A stretch of 64,000 bases of DNA from Adlercreutzia sp. ZJ304 (GTDB lineage: Bacteria; Actinomycetota; Coriobacteriia; Coriobacteriales; Eggerthellaceae), in assembly GCF_011039075.1 (NCBI RefSeq), contig NZ_JAAKEG010000001.1, positions 62,001 to 126,000 on the forward strand. The letters are read 5' to 3'. Both the position numbers and the translations under genes were made by a program. Under the pieces are notes generated by a model. That model ran no database searches, was not told the origin of the DNA, and worked only from the letters and a program-made list of their open reading frames with translations. The stretch's first letter is position 1. Every line of letters starts with the position of its first letter. Shown one piece after another: positions 52,073 to 60,864 of this stretch.

Positions 52073-54226
52073 ATGTCTAGTCATCTGAAAAACATTGAAG
52101 GTACAGCTATGCAGGGCAAACTTAACCCGGATATGCTTGGAGGTGCGCCGCTTCGAGTGGTGTCTCCTTACGAGCCTGCCGGAGATCAGGTGCAAGCCAT
52201 AGTATCTTTGGCAGATGGCGTAAATGAAAACTTGCGCTATCAGACGCTTTTGGGCGTTACGGGTTCTGGCAAAACCTTCACCATGGCTAAAGTTATAGAG
52301 GCTGTACAAAAGCCGACACTTATTATGGCTCCCAACAAGACGCTTGCGGCGCAGCTTGCAGCTGAGTTGCGCGAGTTTTTTCCAGACAATGCAGTGGTGT
52401 ATTTTGTATCGTATTACGATTATTATCAGCCTGAAGCTTATGTGCCATCTTCCGATACGTTTATAGAAAAAGATGCTTCTATAAATGAGGAAGTTGAGAA
52501 ATTGCGCCATGCTGCCACAAGTGCGCTTTTGTCGCGCCGAGACGTAATTGTAGTTGCGTCGGTTAGCTGTATATACGGTATAGGTAGTCCGCAAGATTAT
52601 GCCGGTATGGCTGTATTCTTGGATAAAGATACGCCATCGGATCGTGATGAGGTTATATATGGTTTGATTGATATCCAGTATGACCGCAACGATTACGAAT
52701 TAAAGCGCGGTACATTTCGTGTTCGCGGCGATTCGCTAGATATTTTTCCGCCCTATGCAGACAATCCAATTCGCGTTGAATTTTGGGGAGACGAAATAGA
52801 AAGCATAGATGAAGTCGATTCTGTTACCGGAGAGGTTTTAAGCAGTTTTCATGCTGTGCCTATATGGCCTGCCTCGCATTACGTTACAGCGCGTCCAAAA
52901 ATGGATAAGGCGCTTGGCACGATTCGCGAAGAATTACGTCAGCGTTTAGAGCAGTTTAACAAGGAAGGTAAACTGCTTGAGGCTCAGCGTTTAGAAATGC
53001 GTACCAATTATGATTTAGAGATGCTAGAAACAATGGGTTTTTGCTCGGGTATAGAAAACTACTCACGGCATTTAGATGGTCGCGCTGCAGGAGAGCCGCC
53101 GTACACATTAATAGATTATTTTCCAGATGATTTTCTGTGCATTATTGACGAGAGTCATGTTACCGTGCCGCAGATTAGAGGAATGCATGAAGGTGATCGT
53201 TCGCGCAAAGTAACGTTGGCGGAGCATGGTTTTAGATTGCCTTCGGCTTTAGACAACAGACCTTTACGCTTCGATGAATTTGAAGATAGGGTTCCGCAAT
53301 TTATATACGTAAGCGCCACGCCGGGCGATTATGAGGAAAAAGTTAGCCAGAAGCAGACCGAACAGATAATTAGACCTACTGGATTGCTTGACCCGGAGAT
53401 AATTCTACGCCCTACAAAAAGCCAGATTGACGACATAATAGATGAAGCAAAACAGCGCGCCGAGCGTAATGAGCGCGTTTTGATTACAACGCTTACAAAG
53501 AGGATGGCTGAAGATTTAACCGACCATTTGCTAGACCGAGGCGTGAAAGCGCGCTATATGCATTCAGATATAGGTACGCTTGAGCGCGTTGAGATATTGC
53601 GCGACCTTCGCAAAGGCGAATTTGATGTGCTTGTAGGCATAAATCTTTTACGAGAAGGCTTAGATTTGCCAGAGGTAAGCCTTGTGGCAATTTTGGATGC
53701 TGATAAAGAAGGGTTTTTGCGTAACCACCGCTCTCTTGTGCAAACTATAGGACGCGCGGCTAGGAATGTTTCGGGTCAGGTAATAATGTATGCCGATAAG
53801 ATTACCGATTCAATGAAGCGGGCTATAGACGAAACGCGCCGTCGTCGCGATATCCAAATGGCTTATAACGAAGAGCACGGCATAGAGCCTAAAACCATTC
53901 GCAAAAAAATAAATGACATTATGGATTCCATAGTGGAGGAATCGAAGGGGATTAGTGCGGAAGATATTAATCGCGAATTGGCAGAACTTTCGCGGGATGA
54001 AGTTATGCGCATTATTATGTCTATGGAAGAAGAAATGCAGGCAGCTTCTGCTGGTATGGATTTTGAAGAGGCGGCTCGTTTGCGTGATCAGGTTGTTAAA
54101 TTGCGAACCACCGTTGACAATATGAGCGAAAAAGACGTTTTGGCGGATCTGAAAAAGAATGCACGCAAAGGTAGCGCGTATGGGAATAGAAAAAATGCGG
54201 CTTATGGTTCTAGTCGTAGAAGCTGA
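52073..54226 (+). CDS. uvrB: Excinuclease ABC subunit B
   Basis: A 717-residue repair helicase: Walker [11 protein letters not shown], the beta-hairpin region with [20 protein letters not shown], helicase motif [22 protein letters not shown], and motif [11 protein letters not shown]-terminal UVR domain ([17 protein letters not shown]) binds UvrC. ATG at 52073 with AGGAG four bases ahead. A basic, Gly/Ser tail follows the UVR motif. Confidence 0.96.
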   Translation: MSSHLKNIEGTAMQGKLNPDMLGGAPLRVVSPYEPAGDQVQAIVSLADGVNENLRYQTLLGVTGSGKTFTMAKVIEAVQKPTLIMAPNKTLAAQLAAELREFFPDNAVVYFVSYYDYYQPEAYVPSSDTFIEKDASINEEVEKLRHAATSALLSRRDVIVVASVSCIYGIGSPQDYAGMAVFLDKDTPSDRDEVIYGLIDIQYDRNDYELKRGTFRVRGDSLDIFPPYADNPIRVEFWGDEIESIDEVDSVTGEVLSSFHAVPIWPASHYVTARPKMDKALGTIREELRQRLEQFNKEGKLLEAQRLEMRTNYDLEMLETMGFCSGIENYSRHLDGRAAGEPPYTLIDYFPDDFLCIIDESHVTVPQIRGMHEGDRSRKVTLAEHGFRLPSALDNRPLRFDEFEDRVPQFIYVSATPGDYEEKVSQKQTEQIIRPTGLLDPEIILRPTKSQIDDIIDEAKQRAERNERVLITTLTKRMAEDLTDHLLDRGVKARYMHSDIGTLERVEILRDLRKGEFDVLVGINLLREGLDLPEVSLVAILDADKEGFLRNHRSLVQTIGRAARNVSGQVIMYADKITDSMKRAIDETRRRRDIQMAYNEEHGIEPKTIRKKINDIMDSIVEESKGISAEDINRELAELSRDEVMRIIMSMEEEMQAASAGMDFEEAARLRDQVVKLRTTVDNMSEKDVLADLKKNARKGSAYGNRKNAAYGSSRRS

Positions 54227-54264
54227 TATACACGCACGCGGCATGTTTTGAATAGGATGAGCTA

Positions 54265-55884
54265 ATGATAGATGAGATACATGTTCAAAATTTAGCTTTG
54301 ATAGCCGATGCTAGCATTGAACCTTCATCTGGTCTTACCGTGCTTACTGGCGAGACAGGAGCCGGCAAGACAGCGCTTCTTACATCGTGCAAACTTTTGA
54401 TGGGTGCGCGTGGCGAGCGTTCCTGTGTGCGTGAAGGAACGGACGAAGCGTGTGTGCAGGGTAGGTTCTTTATAGACGGCGATGCCGAATATGTGGTTGT
54501 TCGCCGCGTGTCTGCGGACGGTAAGTCGCGCGTGCAATTAAATGGACAAATGGTAAGTGTGGGAGAGCTTGCAGATGCGTTAGCTGCGAGCATAGACCTA
54601 TGCAGTCAACACGATAGCCAAGAGTTGTTGAAAGCTTCAACGCATTTAAGGCTTTTAGATGCTTGGGCTGGCAATGAGGGGCTTGTAAGCGCATATGCGC
54701 AGGCTTATCAGCACTACTCAGAATGTTTTGCGCATTTGGAAGAAATACGTGCGGGCGGAAAAGCGTCTGCCGAGCAGCTGGAACAGGCAACATTTGTATT
54801 GCGTCAAATAGATGCCGTTTCTCCAGATGTAGGGGAATATGAAGAATTGATAGCTGCTTTATCTAAGGCTGAAAATGCCGAAGCACTAGCTCGCGCTGCC
54901 AGTGTAGCCAGAGAAGCGCTTTCTGGCGACGATGGTGCGCTTACGTATCTTGGGCAAGCCGTATCGTCGCTAGATGATGGCGCGCGCCACGACGAAACAT
55001 TGGCGAAATTTGCCGATACTTTGCGTGAGTCTGTATACATTATTGAAGATGTTGCGCGAGATGTTGCTGCTTATGTAGATGGAATAGAATTCGAGCAGGA
55101 TGCCCTTGATAGGATGCAGCAGCGTATTGCAGCATATCAGGGGCTTATGCGCGCCTACGGACCCACCGTAGCCGATGTGGTAGCGAAAGCCGATGAAGCG
55201 CGCGAGAAAATTTCGATGTTTGATAATTCCGAAAGTCTAGAGCTTGAAGCGGTTGCATCACTTGAACAGGCAAACGCGGCACTTGAACAGGCTGCTTTGG
55301 CTCTAAGTAAGTCTAGGCAGCAAGTTGCCATCGATTTCGCTTCTAAGATAGTTGACGTTATGGCAAATCTCGAAATGGGCAGCGCAGGTGTTGAATGTCA
55401 AGTAACATTGTTGCCACGCAATCAGTGGACTATGTCTGGTGCCGATAAGGTAGAGTTGGCTTTTCGACCGGCACATAACATGCAAGCACGTCCTTTGTCA
55501 CGTATAGCTTCGGGTGGTGAGCTGTCGCGCGTATTATTGGCTTTGCATGTTGTTATGGAAGACAAAGACGAGGTATCTACTCTTGTGTTTGACGAAATAG
55601 ATGCCGGTGTAGGTGGAGCTACGGCTAATGCGTTGGCTGATGTGTTAGTGCAGCTATCTTGCACTCATCAAGTGTTGGTCGTTACGCATTTAGCACAGGT
55701 TGCCGCGCGGGCTGACAAGCATTATGTAGTTCGCAAATATGAGCGCGAAGGCGTTGCTGAAACCGATATTCAGCTTGTGTGCGGACCCGACCGCGAACGC
55801 GAAATTGCACGCATGCTGTCCGGTAGTGTTACCGACACATCTATTGCCCACGCGCAAGAACTTCTGCAACATATTTCGAATTAA
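54265..55884 (+). CDS. recN: DNA repair protein RecN
   Basis: A 539-residue SMC-like ATPase: MIDEIHVQNLALIADASIEP, Walker A LTGETGAGKTALLTS, a coiled-coil middle region, and Walker B with LVFDEIDAGVGGATANAL, His switch VVTHLAQVAARADKH. Acts in double-strand-break repair. Spaced 38 bases from uvrB with GGATGA-type ribosome site. The length is near the family norm of about 550. Confidence 0.94.
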   Translation: MIDEIHVQNLALIADASIEPSSGLTVLTGETGAGKTALLTSCKLLMGARGERSCVREGTDEACVQGRFFIDGDAEYVVVRRVSADGKSRVQLNGQMVSVGELADALAASIDLCSQHDSQELLKASTHLRLLDAWAGNEGLVSAYAQAYQHYSECFAHLEEIRAGGKASAEQLEQATFVLRQIDAVSPDVGEYEELIAALSKAENAEALARAASVAREALSGDDGALTYLGQAVSSLDDGARHDETLAKFADTLRESVYIIEDVARDVAAYVDGIEFEQDALDRMQQRIAAYQGLMRAYGPTVADVVAKADEAREKISMFDNSESLELEAVASLEQANAALEQAALALSKSRQQVAIDFASKIVDVMANLEMGSAGVECQVTLLPRNQWTMSGADKVELAFRPAHNMQARPLSRIASGGELSRVLLALHVVMEDKDEVSTLVFDEIDAGVGGATANALADVLVQLSCTHQVLVVTHLAQVAARADKHYVVRKYEREGVAETDIQLVCGPDREREIARMLSGSVTDTSIAHAQELLQHISN

Positions 55885-55887
55885 TGC

Positions 55888-55915
55888 TTGCAAGACGCTA
55901 ATACAGTGATAGAAT
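55888..55915 (+). promoter_or_regulatory. Promoter of the ECF (trp) operon
   Basis: TTGCAA (55888-55893), 16-base spacer and TAGAAT (55910-55915) preceded by TGA, an extended -10. The predicted transcript starts near 55922, directly before the leader ORF. Confidence 0.7.
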
Positions 55916-55947
55916 CTGTCCAGCTCGTTAATCGAATGGAGATTGTG

Positions 55948-56031
55948 TTGACTACACTCTGCGGACATAAGGCATTACATAGCGCCCATAAGGCGTTTGC
56001 CTGCGCATGGTGGTGGCACAAGTCAAGATAG
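55948..56031 (+). CDS. Trp leader peptide (attenuator)
   Basis: A short ORF with GGAG at 55938-55941, six bases before TTG 55948 (GTG 55945 and ATG 55936 are in the same frame). It codes 27 residues ending in FACAWWWHKSR and stops at TAG 56029-56031. Three consecutive TGG codons lie at 56008-56016, seven residues from the end. A stalled ribosome there leaves 56034-56044 free to pair with the terminator's left side (56078-56088). This is the layout of trp-operon leader peptides. The gene behind encodes a TrpP-like transporter component, which matches. Confidence 0.85.
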   Translation: MTTLCGHKALHSAHKAFACAWWWHKSR

Positions 56032-56033
56032 AA

Positions 56034-56103
56034 CGGATTATCGAAGCTTAGTTGTCTACGCGCACAAATTAGGACCCTCGGTAATCCGCCGAGGGTCTTT
56101 TTT
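56034..56103 (+). terminator. Attenuator: antiterminator segment and rho-independent terminator
   Basis: Terminator: GACCCTCGG (56073-56081) pairs with CCGAGGGTC (56089-56097), loop of seven bases, then TTTTTT. Antiterminator: CGGATTATCGA (56034-56044) pairs over 11 positions with TCGGTAATCCG (56078-56088), including one G-U pair, and would dissolve the terminator. The two structures are mutually exclusive. A ribosome finishing the leader at 56031 would cover the antiterminator segment and allow termination. Confidence 0.85.
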
Positions 56104-56140
56104 ATGCGCTAAATCAAGTCTATTAAGAAAGGATAAGAAG

Positions 56141-56758
56141 ATGGAAAATGCAACAGTTACAGATAAAACAGACGAAACACCGACGGGTCAGAGTCGCACG
56201 CAAACGGTAACTGCGCAAAAGCGCGAAGTGAAAGAGACTCGTGATAAAGGGCTTTCTGTACGAGATTTAATTCTAATCGCAGTTCTTTTGGCTGCGGGCG
56301 CGGTGTTAAAACTTACAGTGTCGTCTTTCCTTAGCTTTGGAGGAATGAAGCCAAACTTCATGATAGCAATGTATTGTTTGGCGATAATTCTTGTAAGACC
56401 GAATGTGGGTCAAGCCGCAATTATAGGTTTGCTTACTGGGCTTATCAGTCAAATTCCTATGCTCAACGCTACTCCGTGGGTAAATATTGCATCAGAAACA
56501 CTAGGCGCAACTATATGCGGTTTGCTAATTCTTATTCCTATAAAAGCAGGCAAATTGGATCTGAATCCTTTAGTTACTACATTTCTTTCAACTGTAGTTT
56601 CGGGCTATACCTTCGCAATAATTGTGGGTCTTATGAACGGTCTTAATATAGGAGCCATTCTGATAACTTATGCAGTAATGGTGTTCGGTACTGCTTGTAT
56701 TAATTGCGTTATCGTTGAAATACTTGCTCTGCCTTTATCTCGCGTATTGAAGCGCTAG
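56141..56758 (+). CDS. trpP: ECF transporter S component, TrpP-like (tryptophan)
   Basis: A 205-residue membrane protein: a charged N-terminal stretch of about 45 residues, then around six hydrophobic segments. SFGGMKPNFMIAMYCLAIIL and the following GLLTGLISQIPM match TrpP-family proteins (GGMKPD/NxM is typical). ATG at 56141 with AAAGGATAAG upstream; the longer frame upstream crosses the attenuator and is not coding. The Trp leader peptide ahead independently indicates tryptophan. EcfA, EcfA' and EcfT genes follow, so it is the substrate-capture subunit of a dedicated ECF importer. Confidence 0.85.
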   Translation: MENATVTDKTDETPTGQSRTQTVTAQKREVKETRDKGLSVRDLILIAVLLAAGAVLKLTVSSFLSFGGMKPNFMIAMYCLAIILVRPNVGQAAIIGLLTGLISQIPMLNATPWVNIASETLGATICGLLILIPIKAGKLDLNPLVTTFLSTVVSGYTFAIIVGLMNGLNIGAILITYAVMVFGTACINCVIVEILALPLSRVLKR

Positions 56759-56800
56759 AATTTGCAAGGTTGATTATCTAGTTAAGAACAAGGGCTGCAA

Positions 56801-57640
56801 ATGATCTATCTGAAAGATTTTTCGTTTAAGTATGCTGAGCACGACAATTTCGCGCTGCGCGATATTAGCTTGATAATTCCCGATGGGTGCTTTGTTGGTA
56901 TAACCGGTGCTGCTGGATCGGGTAAATCTACCCTAACTTATGCCATGAATGGAATAATTCCGCATTGCTATCCCGGAGACTTTTATGGCAGCGTTGTTGT
57001 GGGTAGTCTTGATACCGTTGAAGCCAGCTTAACCGACATATCGCGCTTGGTGGGAAGCGTGTGCCAAGATATAGATTCGCAAATGGTTTCATCGGTTGTG
57101 GAAGATGAAATTCTCTACGGGTTGGAAAATTTTGGTGTCGCAAAAGATGAAATACCATCGCGTGTAAGCGAGGCGCTAGAAGCGATGGGAATAAGCGATC
57201 TTCGAAGTCGCAGTATAGATTCTTTGTCTGGTGGACAGAAGCAAAAAGTTGCTTTGGCGGCGATAATTGCCTTGAAGCCGCGCATTTTGCTTCTGGATGA
57301 GCCTACAGCGGAATTAGATCCGGCATCGTCATTCAATGTATTCAGTTTGTTGAAGAATTATGCTACCGAGCATGGTATGACTGTTGTGGTGGTTGAACAA
57401 AAGATTGCTCTTTTAGCTGATTTCGCTGACAAGCTAGTTATAGTGGACGACGGGCGCATTCGTTTTGACGGAACGCCACAAGAGGTTCTTTCGCATTCCG
57501 ATGAATTACTTGATATAGGCGTAAATGTGCCAAGGTCTACAAGTCTTATTAACCGGCTGCGCAAGCGCGGGCTTTATCGCGGGGCTGCGGTGTGCGATGT
57601 TGCGGATGCTGTGCGTGTATGTAAGGAGGTGCTGGCATGA
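56801..57640 (+). CDS. ECF transporter ATPase (EcfA1-like)
   Basis: A 279-residue ABC ATPase: FALRDISLIIPDGCFVGITG, Walker A GAAGSGKST, signature LSGGQKQKV, Walker B ILLLDEPTAELD, His replaced in VVVVEQK (Glu-Gln instead of the usual Thr-His; common in this ECF subset). One of two ATPases powering the transporter with EcfT and the S component. Ends overlapping the next gene by ATGA. Confidence 0.92.
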   Translation: MIYLKDFSFKYAEHDNFALRDISLIIPDGCFVGITGAAGSGKSTLTYAMNGIIPHCYPGDFYGSVVVGSLDTVEASLTDISRLVGSVCQDIDSQMVSSVVEDEILYGLENFGVAKDEIPSRVSEALEAMGISDLRSRSIDSLSGGQKQKVALAAIIALKPRILLLDEPTAELDPASSFNVFSLLKNYATEHGMTVVVVEQKIALLADFADKLVIVDDGRIRFDGTPQEVLSHSDELLDIGVNVPRSTSLINRLRKRGLYRGAAVCDVADAVRVCKEVLA

Positions 57641-58473
57641 TAGAGTTTAAGAATGTTAGTGCTTCTTATGATGACGAAACACCAGTAGTCGATGGGCTTT
57701 CGTTTCAAATTTCCGATGGTGATTTTGTTGCGTTTGTTGGCACGAACGGGGCAGGGAAGTCTACCACGATGCGTCTTGTGAACGGTCTTTTGAAGCCCAC
57801 TTGCGGGCAAGTGCTTATAGATGGCACTCCCACTACTAGTTTGCGCACTAGCCAATTGGCGCAGCGCGTCGGCTTTCTGTTTCAGAACCCCGATAGGCAA
57901 ATATGCTGCAATACTGTGCGCGATGAATTGCTGTTTGGCTTTACTGCTCAGGGGGTAGACAGCGCACAGGCTATTCCCCGTGTTAATGAAATGATAGAGC
58001 GCTTCGGATTTGATGGAGATGCAGAGCCGTTTCTTTTGAATAGAGGAACGCGACAGCTGTTGGCTTTGGCATCGATTGTTGTTATGCGTCCGCCTACTAT
58101 AGTGCTAGATGAACCTACTACTGGGTTGGATTATCGCGAATGCACAAAGGTAATGGATTTAATTTCCGAGCTTCATATGGCGGGTACAACTGTAATTATG
58201 GTTTGTCACGATATGGAAGTGGTTGGCGATTATGCCAAGCGCGTTATTGCTATGACAGCTAGTCATATCGTGGCAGATGGACCGACATTCGATGTGCTGC
58301 GTAACAGCGAAGTGTTGCAACGCGCGCATTTGTTGCCACCTCAGATAACTGATATTTCAATGAAGCTTACAGAAGATGTTCCAGAATTGCACCAGAGTTC
58401 TATTGCGTGCGCGGATACGCTTCAACAAATGGAAGACGCTATTGCAAGCCGGGTAGAGAAAGAGGTGCGCTAA
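57637..58473 (+). CDS. ECF transporter ATPase (EcfA2-like), atypical signature
   Basis: A 278-residue ABC ATPase: Walker A GTNGAGKST, Q-loop LFQNPDRQICCNTV, Walker B TIVLDEPTTGLD, His-loop MVCHDME. The signature LSGGQ is replaced by LNRGTRQ (about residues 144-150), keeping the RQ of ECF-type ATPases but altering the motif proper. In ABC dimers one degenerate site is tolerated when the other ATPase is canonical, as here. C-terminal tail of about 50 residues. Overlaps EcfT by one base. Confidence 0.9.
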   Translation: MIEFKNVSASYDDETPVVDGLSFQISDGDFVAFVGTNGAGKSTTMRLVNGLLKPTCGQVLIDGTPTTSLRTSQLAQRVGFLFQNPDRQICCNTVRDELLFGFTAQGVDSAQAIPRVNEMIERFGFDGDAEPFLLNRGTRQLLALASIVVMRPPTIVLDEPTTGLDYRECTKVMDLISELHMAGTTVIMVCHDMEVVGDYAKRVIAMTASHIVADGPTFDVLRNSEVLQRAHLLPPQITDISMKLTEDVPELHQSSIACADTLQQMEDAIASRVEKEVR

Positions 58474-59279
58474 TGGCGAAGTTTTTGGAATATGTACCGG
58501 GAGACAGTTTGATGCACCGGATGAATCCGGTGGCTAAAGTGCTATGTGCACTACTTATCTCTATTGCTTGTTTTTGCACGTCGAATTTAGTATTTCTTTG
58601 CGCGGTGCTTGCGATTGATTTCGCTTTAGCCGCTAGTTGCCATATGACAAAACAAGCATTAGGACTTGCGAAGGCAGTTGCAATTTTTTCTATCATATTG
58701 GCACTTATTGCACTATTAACTACCTCTACTGGCACTCAGCTTGTGGCGCTTCCTTGGGGCTACATTGGTACAGGAAGTATTTTGGCAGCAATAACGGTTG
58801 TAATTCGCCTAGTTGCCTGCGCGGTGCCCCTGTTTCTTGTTATGTATGTTACTCAGCTAAACGATTTGGCAAATTCGTTTTGCAAAATATTGCATGTGCC
58901 GTACAAATACGCTTTTACATTCACAAGTGCTGTGCATTTTATACCTGTTTTTATGAACGACATGTCGCAGATAATGCAGGCGCAGACTGCGCGCGGGGTA
59001 GAATTCGATTGCGGCTTTGTGAAGAAGATTAGGCTAATGGCACCGCTGTGTGTTCCCTTGTTAATTAGTAGTGTGCGGAAGACTAATTCAGCCGCTATTG
59101 CTGCGGAAGTGCGAGGGTTTAATCTGCGCACGCGCGATAGTGGATTTAAGGAGTATCCATTTACTTTGGTAGATGTTGTATGTATTCTTGCTTGCGCTTT
59201 GTTAATAGTTGTAGCTGTTGCTTTGAACGTTGTGTTGCCGGGTGGTACTATCTTTATGAATCTGTTAGCAAGTTTCTAA
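58473..59279 (+). CDS. ecfT: ECF transporter transmembrane component EcfT
   Basis: A 268-residue membrane protein with five or six hydrophobic segments and the two coupling motifs of the EcfT family: QTARGVEFDCG and AAEVRGFNLR, which contact the two ATPases. ATG at 58473 shares its A with the preceding stop codon TAA. Completes the S-A-A'-T operon controlled by the attenuator. Confidence 0.92.
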   Translation: MAKFLEYVPGDSLMHRMNPVAKVLCALLISIACFCTSNLVFLCAVLAIDFALAASCHMTKQALGLAKAVAIFSIILALIALLTTSTGTQLVALPWGYIGTGSILAAITVVIRLVACAVPLFLVMYVTQLNDLANSFCKILHVPYKYAFTFTSAVHFIPVFMNDMSQIMQAQTARGVEFDCGFVKKIRLMAPLCVPLLISSVRKTNSAAIAAEVRGFNLRTRDSGFKEYPFTLVDVVCILACALLIVVAVALNVVLPGGTIFMNLLASF

Positions 59280-59334
59280 TCTTGCGACATGAACTCCCGT
59301 GCCCATTTGCCATAAAAACGAGGGAGCGTTTGTT

Positions 59335-59811
59335 GTGCATGAATTAAAGGTGACATCATCGCAATTTGAAAATGAAGGATGGATGCCAGATAGCGTGGCA
59401 GGTTATGCTGAGGATAATTCTCCGGAACTTATTATCGATAATATTCCTGAAGGAACTGTTACTTTGGCTATCGTAATGGATGATTTGGACCATCCGATAG
59501 TGAAAGGGTTCAATCATTGGATTGCATGGAATTTGGCACCAAACAATAGAATACCGGGATCAATACCCAAAGGTGCAACAATAGAAAACCCGATACATAT
59601 TGAACAGGGAATAGGCTATGGAAAGCATGGTTATAGAGGACCTAAACCGCCATTTAATTGGAATCATAGGTACAGATTTATTGTATATGCGTTGGATACA
59701 AAGATTGATATAAGTGTTAATAGCAAAAAAGAAGAGTTGATGGAAGCAATTGAGGATCATGTTCTAGCTAGCGGTACGATAATAGGAAAATATCAAAGAC
59801 GCCACGCATAG
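59335..59811 (+). CDS. YbhB/YbcL family PEBP-like protein
   Basis: About 158 residues of the phosphatidylethanolamine-binding protein fold (YbhB/YbcL): SPELIIDNIPEGTVTLAIVM, DDLDHPIVKGFNHWIAWNL, GYRGPKPPFNWNHRYRFIVY. The DHP and GPxPP signatures are present. The chosen GTG at 59335 follows GGGAG by about nine bases. Role in bacteria unclear; no signal peptide. Close after ecfT (55 bases) but not clearly related to it. Confidence 0.9.
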   Translation: MHELKVTSSQFENEGWMPDSVAGYAEDNSPELIIDNIPEGTVTLAIVMDDLDHPIVKGFNHWIAWNLAPNNRIPGSIPKGATIENPIHIEQGIGYGKHGYRGPKPPFNWNHRYRFIVYALDTKIDISVNSKKEELMEAIEDHVLASGTIIGKYQRRHA

Positions 59812-59908
59812 GACAGCCGACGGCAACTACGCCTGCCAGCGGCAAGCCTACAAGCACAGAGGACTTACTGCTGGCAATAGGGGCATAGCAAAAAAACCAT
59901 ACTACAAA

Positions 59909-60328
59909 CTAGCGACCTTTACGCTTCTGTTTTTTCTTTTCCTGCTTTTGAGAGAAGCGCGCTGCCTGCGCTTCTCGCCTTGCTTGGGCACGGTAGGCTT
60001 TCGCTGCAACTTTCCTCTCTTTTCTAGCTTCTGAGAGAGCCTGCTGAGATTTGGTACTAACAGGATGTCTTGACAATTCTTTTGATGCTTCGCGCATGCG
60101 TCGTTTCGGGTTCTTCGTCACCTTAGGAGCTTTGGTTTCTGCGTTTCCATGGAAGCGAAGAGACTCCCATTTCTTAACAACAAACTGCAAAACTTCCTCA
60201 TCCGATGGTTCTGCGCCGAAGACGATACGCGCGGCGGATAGCTCGCCGTCTTCCACATGTTCCACAACGCCGACCCAAAACTGACCGTCATGAAACAGGG
60301 TCAGAGTAGATGACACGCTGATCTGCAT
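59909..60328 (-). CDS. yjdF: YjdF family protein (DUF2992)
   Basis: A 139-residue protein: TLTLFHDGQFWVGVVEHVED, SAARIVFGAEPSDEEVLQFV and a highly basic helical C-terminus (KERKVAAKAYRAQARREAQA, KQEKKKQKRKGR), matching YjdF/DUF2992. Its function is unknown, but the gene is classically preceded by the yjdF riboswitch, and a structured leader is present here (60329-60449). ATG at 60328 with GGGGGAAT. The basic tail suggests nucleic acid or ribosome contact. Confidence 0.9.
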   Translation of the reverse strand: MQISVSSTLTLFHDGQFWVGVVEHVEDGELSAARIVFGAEPSDEEVLQFVVKKWESLRFHGNAETKAPKVTKNPKRRMREASKELSRHPVSTKSQQALSEARKERKVAAKAYRAQARREAQAARFSQKQEKKKQKRKGR

Positions 60329-60449
60329 GGTTAATTCCCCCTTTATGTAGATAAACCATGCAGAGAAGGGACAACCAAGGAGGCAGGTTACTGATGCGGT
60401 TTTGCACGCCCACGACTACCCAACGGGGACTGTGTTTTTATCTCTGATG
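60329..60449 (-). promoter_or_regulatory. Candidate yjdF-type riboswitch leader
   Basis: On the reverse strand a TATAAT (plus 60456-60461) is followed by a GC-rich leader of about 120 bases holding GTCCCCGTTGGGTAG, GGGCGTGCAAAACCGCATC, GTAACCTGCC and GCATGGTTTATCTAC before the ribosome site. The arrangement of conserved-looking single strands and the gene behind it fit the yjdF motif, which senses azaaromatic compounds. Recognition is by position and general pattern; no model was scored. Confidence 0.65.
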
Positions 60450-60546
60450 AAAGGTATTATACCTTTTTCGCCCTGCCCTCTATGTGGAGGATGAGTCGTT
60501 TGACATCTCTATTAAATCGAGGAGTGAAGTTAGGACGCAACATAGG

Positions 60547-60816
60547 CTATACACCCATCGCCTCAAACATTGCATCTACTGAATCATAACCAGGATCGCC
60601 CGATGCTATGATTGCCTTAGCTTCTTCTATGGCTTCACGCGACTCGTTGTTCGGTTTGGGATACTCCAGATTTAGGGGAATGCGCTGTTCTCGAACTATC
60701 TGACGGTAAAAAGCTCTCGTAACAGATGAGAGATCGAATCCGAAATCCTCAACAATGGAAGCCGCAGCAAGCTTTGTTGCTTCGTCCACACGTACTGTGA
60801 CAGATGGTGCGCTCAT
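60547..60816 (-). CDS. RelB/DinJ family antitoxin, orphan
   Basis: An 89-residue protein: MSAPSVTVRVDEATKLAAAS (ribbon-helix-helix), ASIVEDFGFDLSSVTRAFYR, EQRIPLNLEYP. The pattern fits RelB/DinJ antitoxins. ATG at 60816 follows AAGGAG. No YafQ/RelE-like toxin frame follows downstream (toward yjdF), so it stands alone here. An inverted repeat overlapping its promoter fits autoregulation. Confidence 0.87.
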   Translation of the reverse strand: MSAPSVTVRVDEATKLAAASIVEDFGFDLSSVTRAFYRQIVREQRIPLNLEYPKPNNESREAIEEAKAIIASGDPGYDSVDAMFEAMGV

Positions 60817-60836
60817 AATAGAACTCCTTATCTTTT

Positions 60837-60864
60837 GTAAGACCATTATAGACTTATGTCTTAC
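60837..60864. promoter_or_regulatory. Operator-like inverted repeat around relB -10
   Basis: GTAAGAC (60837-60843) and GTCTTAC (60858-60864) flank the reverse-strand -10 TATAAT (60845-60850), just upstream of the antitoxin start. Typical of autoregulated antitoxin promoters. Confidence 0.6.

Noticed and set aside
55922-56103. T-box or cobalamin riboswitch before the ECF operon
   Set aside because: The T-box sequence and cobalamin-box are absent, while a leader ORF with three Trp codons and fitting alternative stems explains the region.
55997-56140. In-frame upstream extension of the S-component gene
   Set aside because: It crosses the Trp leader and the terminator; the ATG at 56141 has its own ribosome site.
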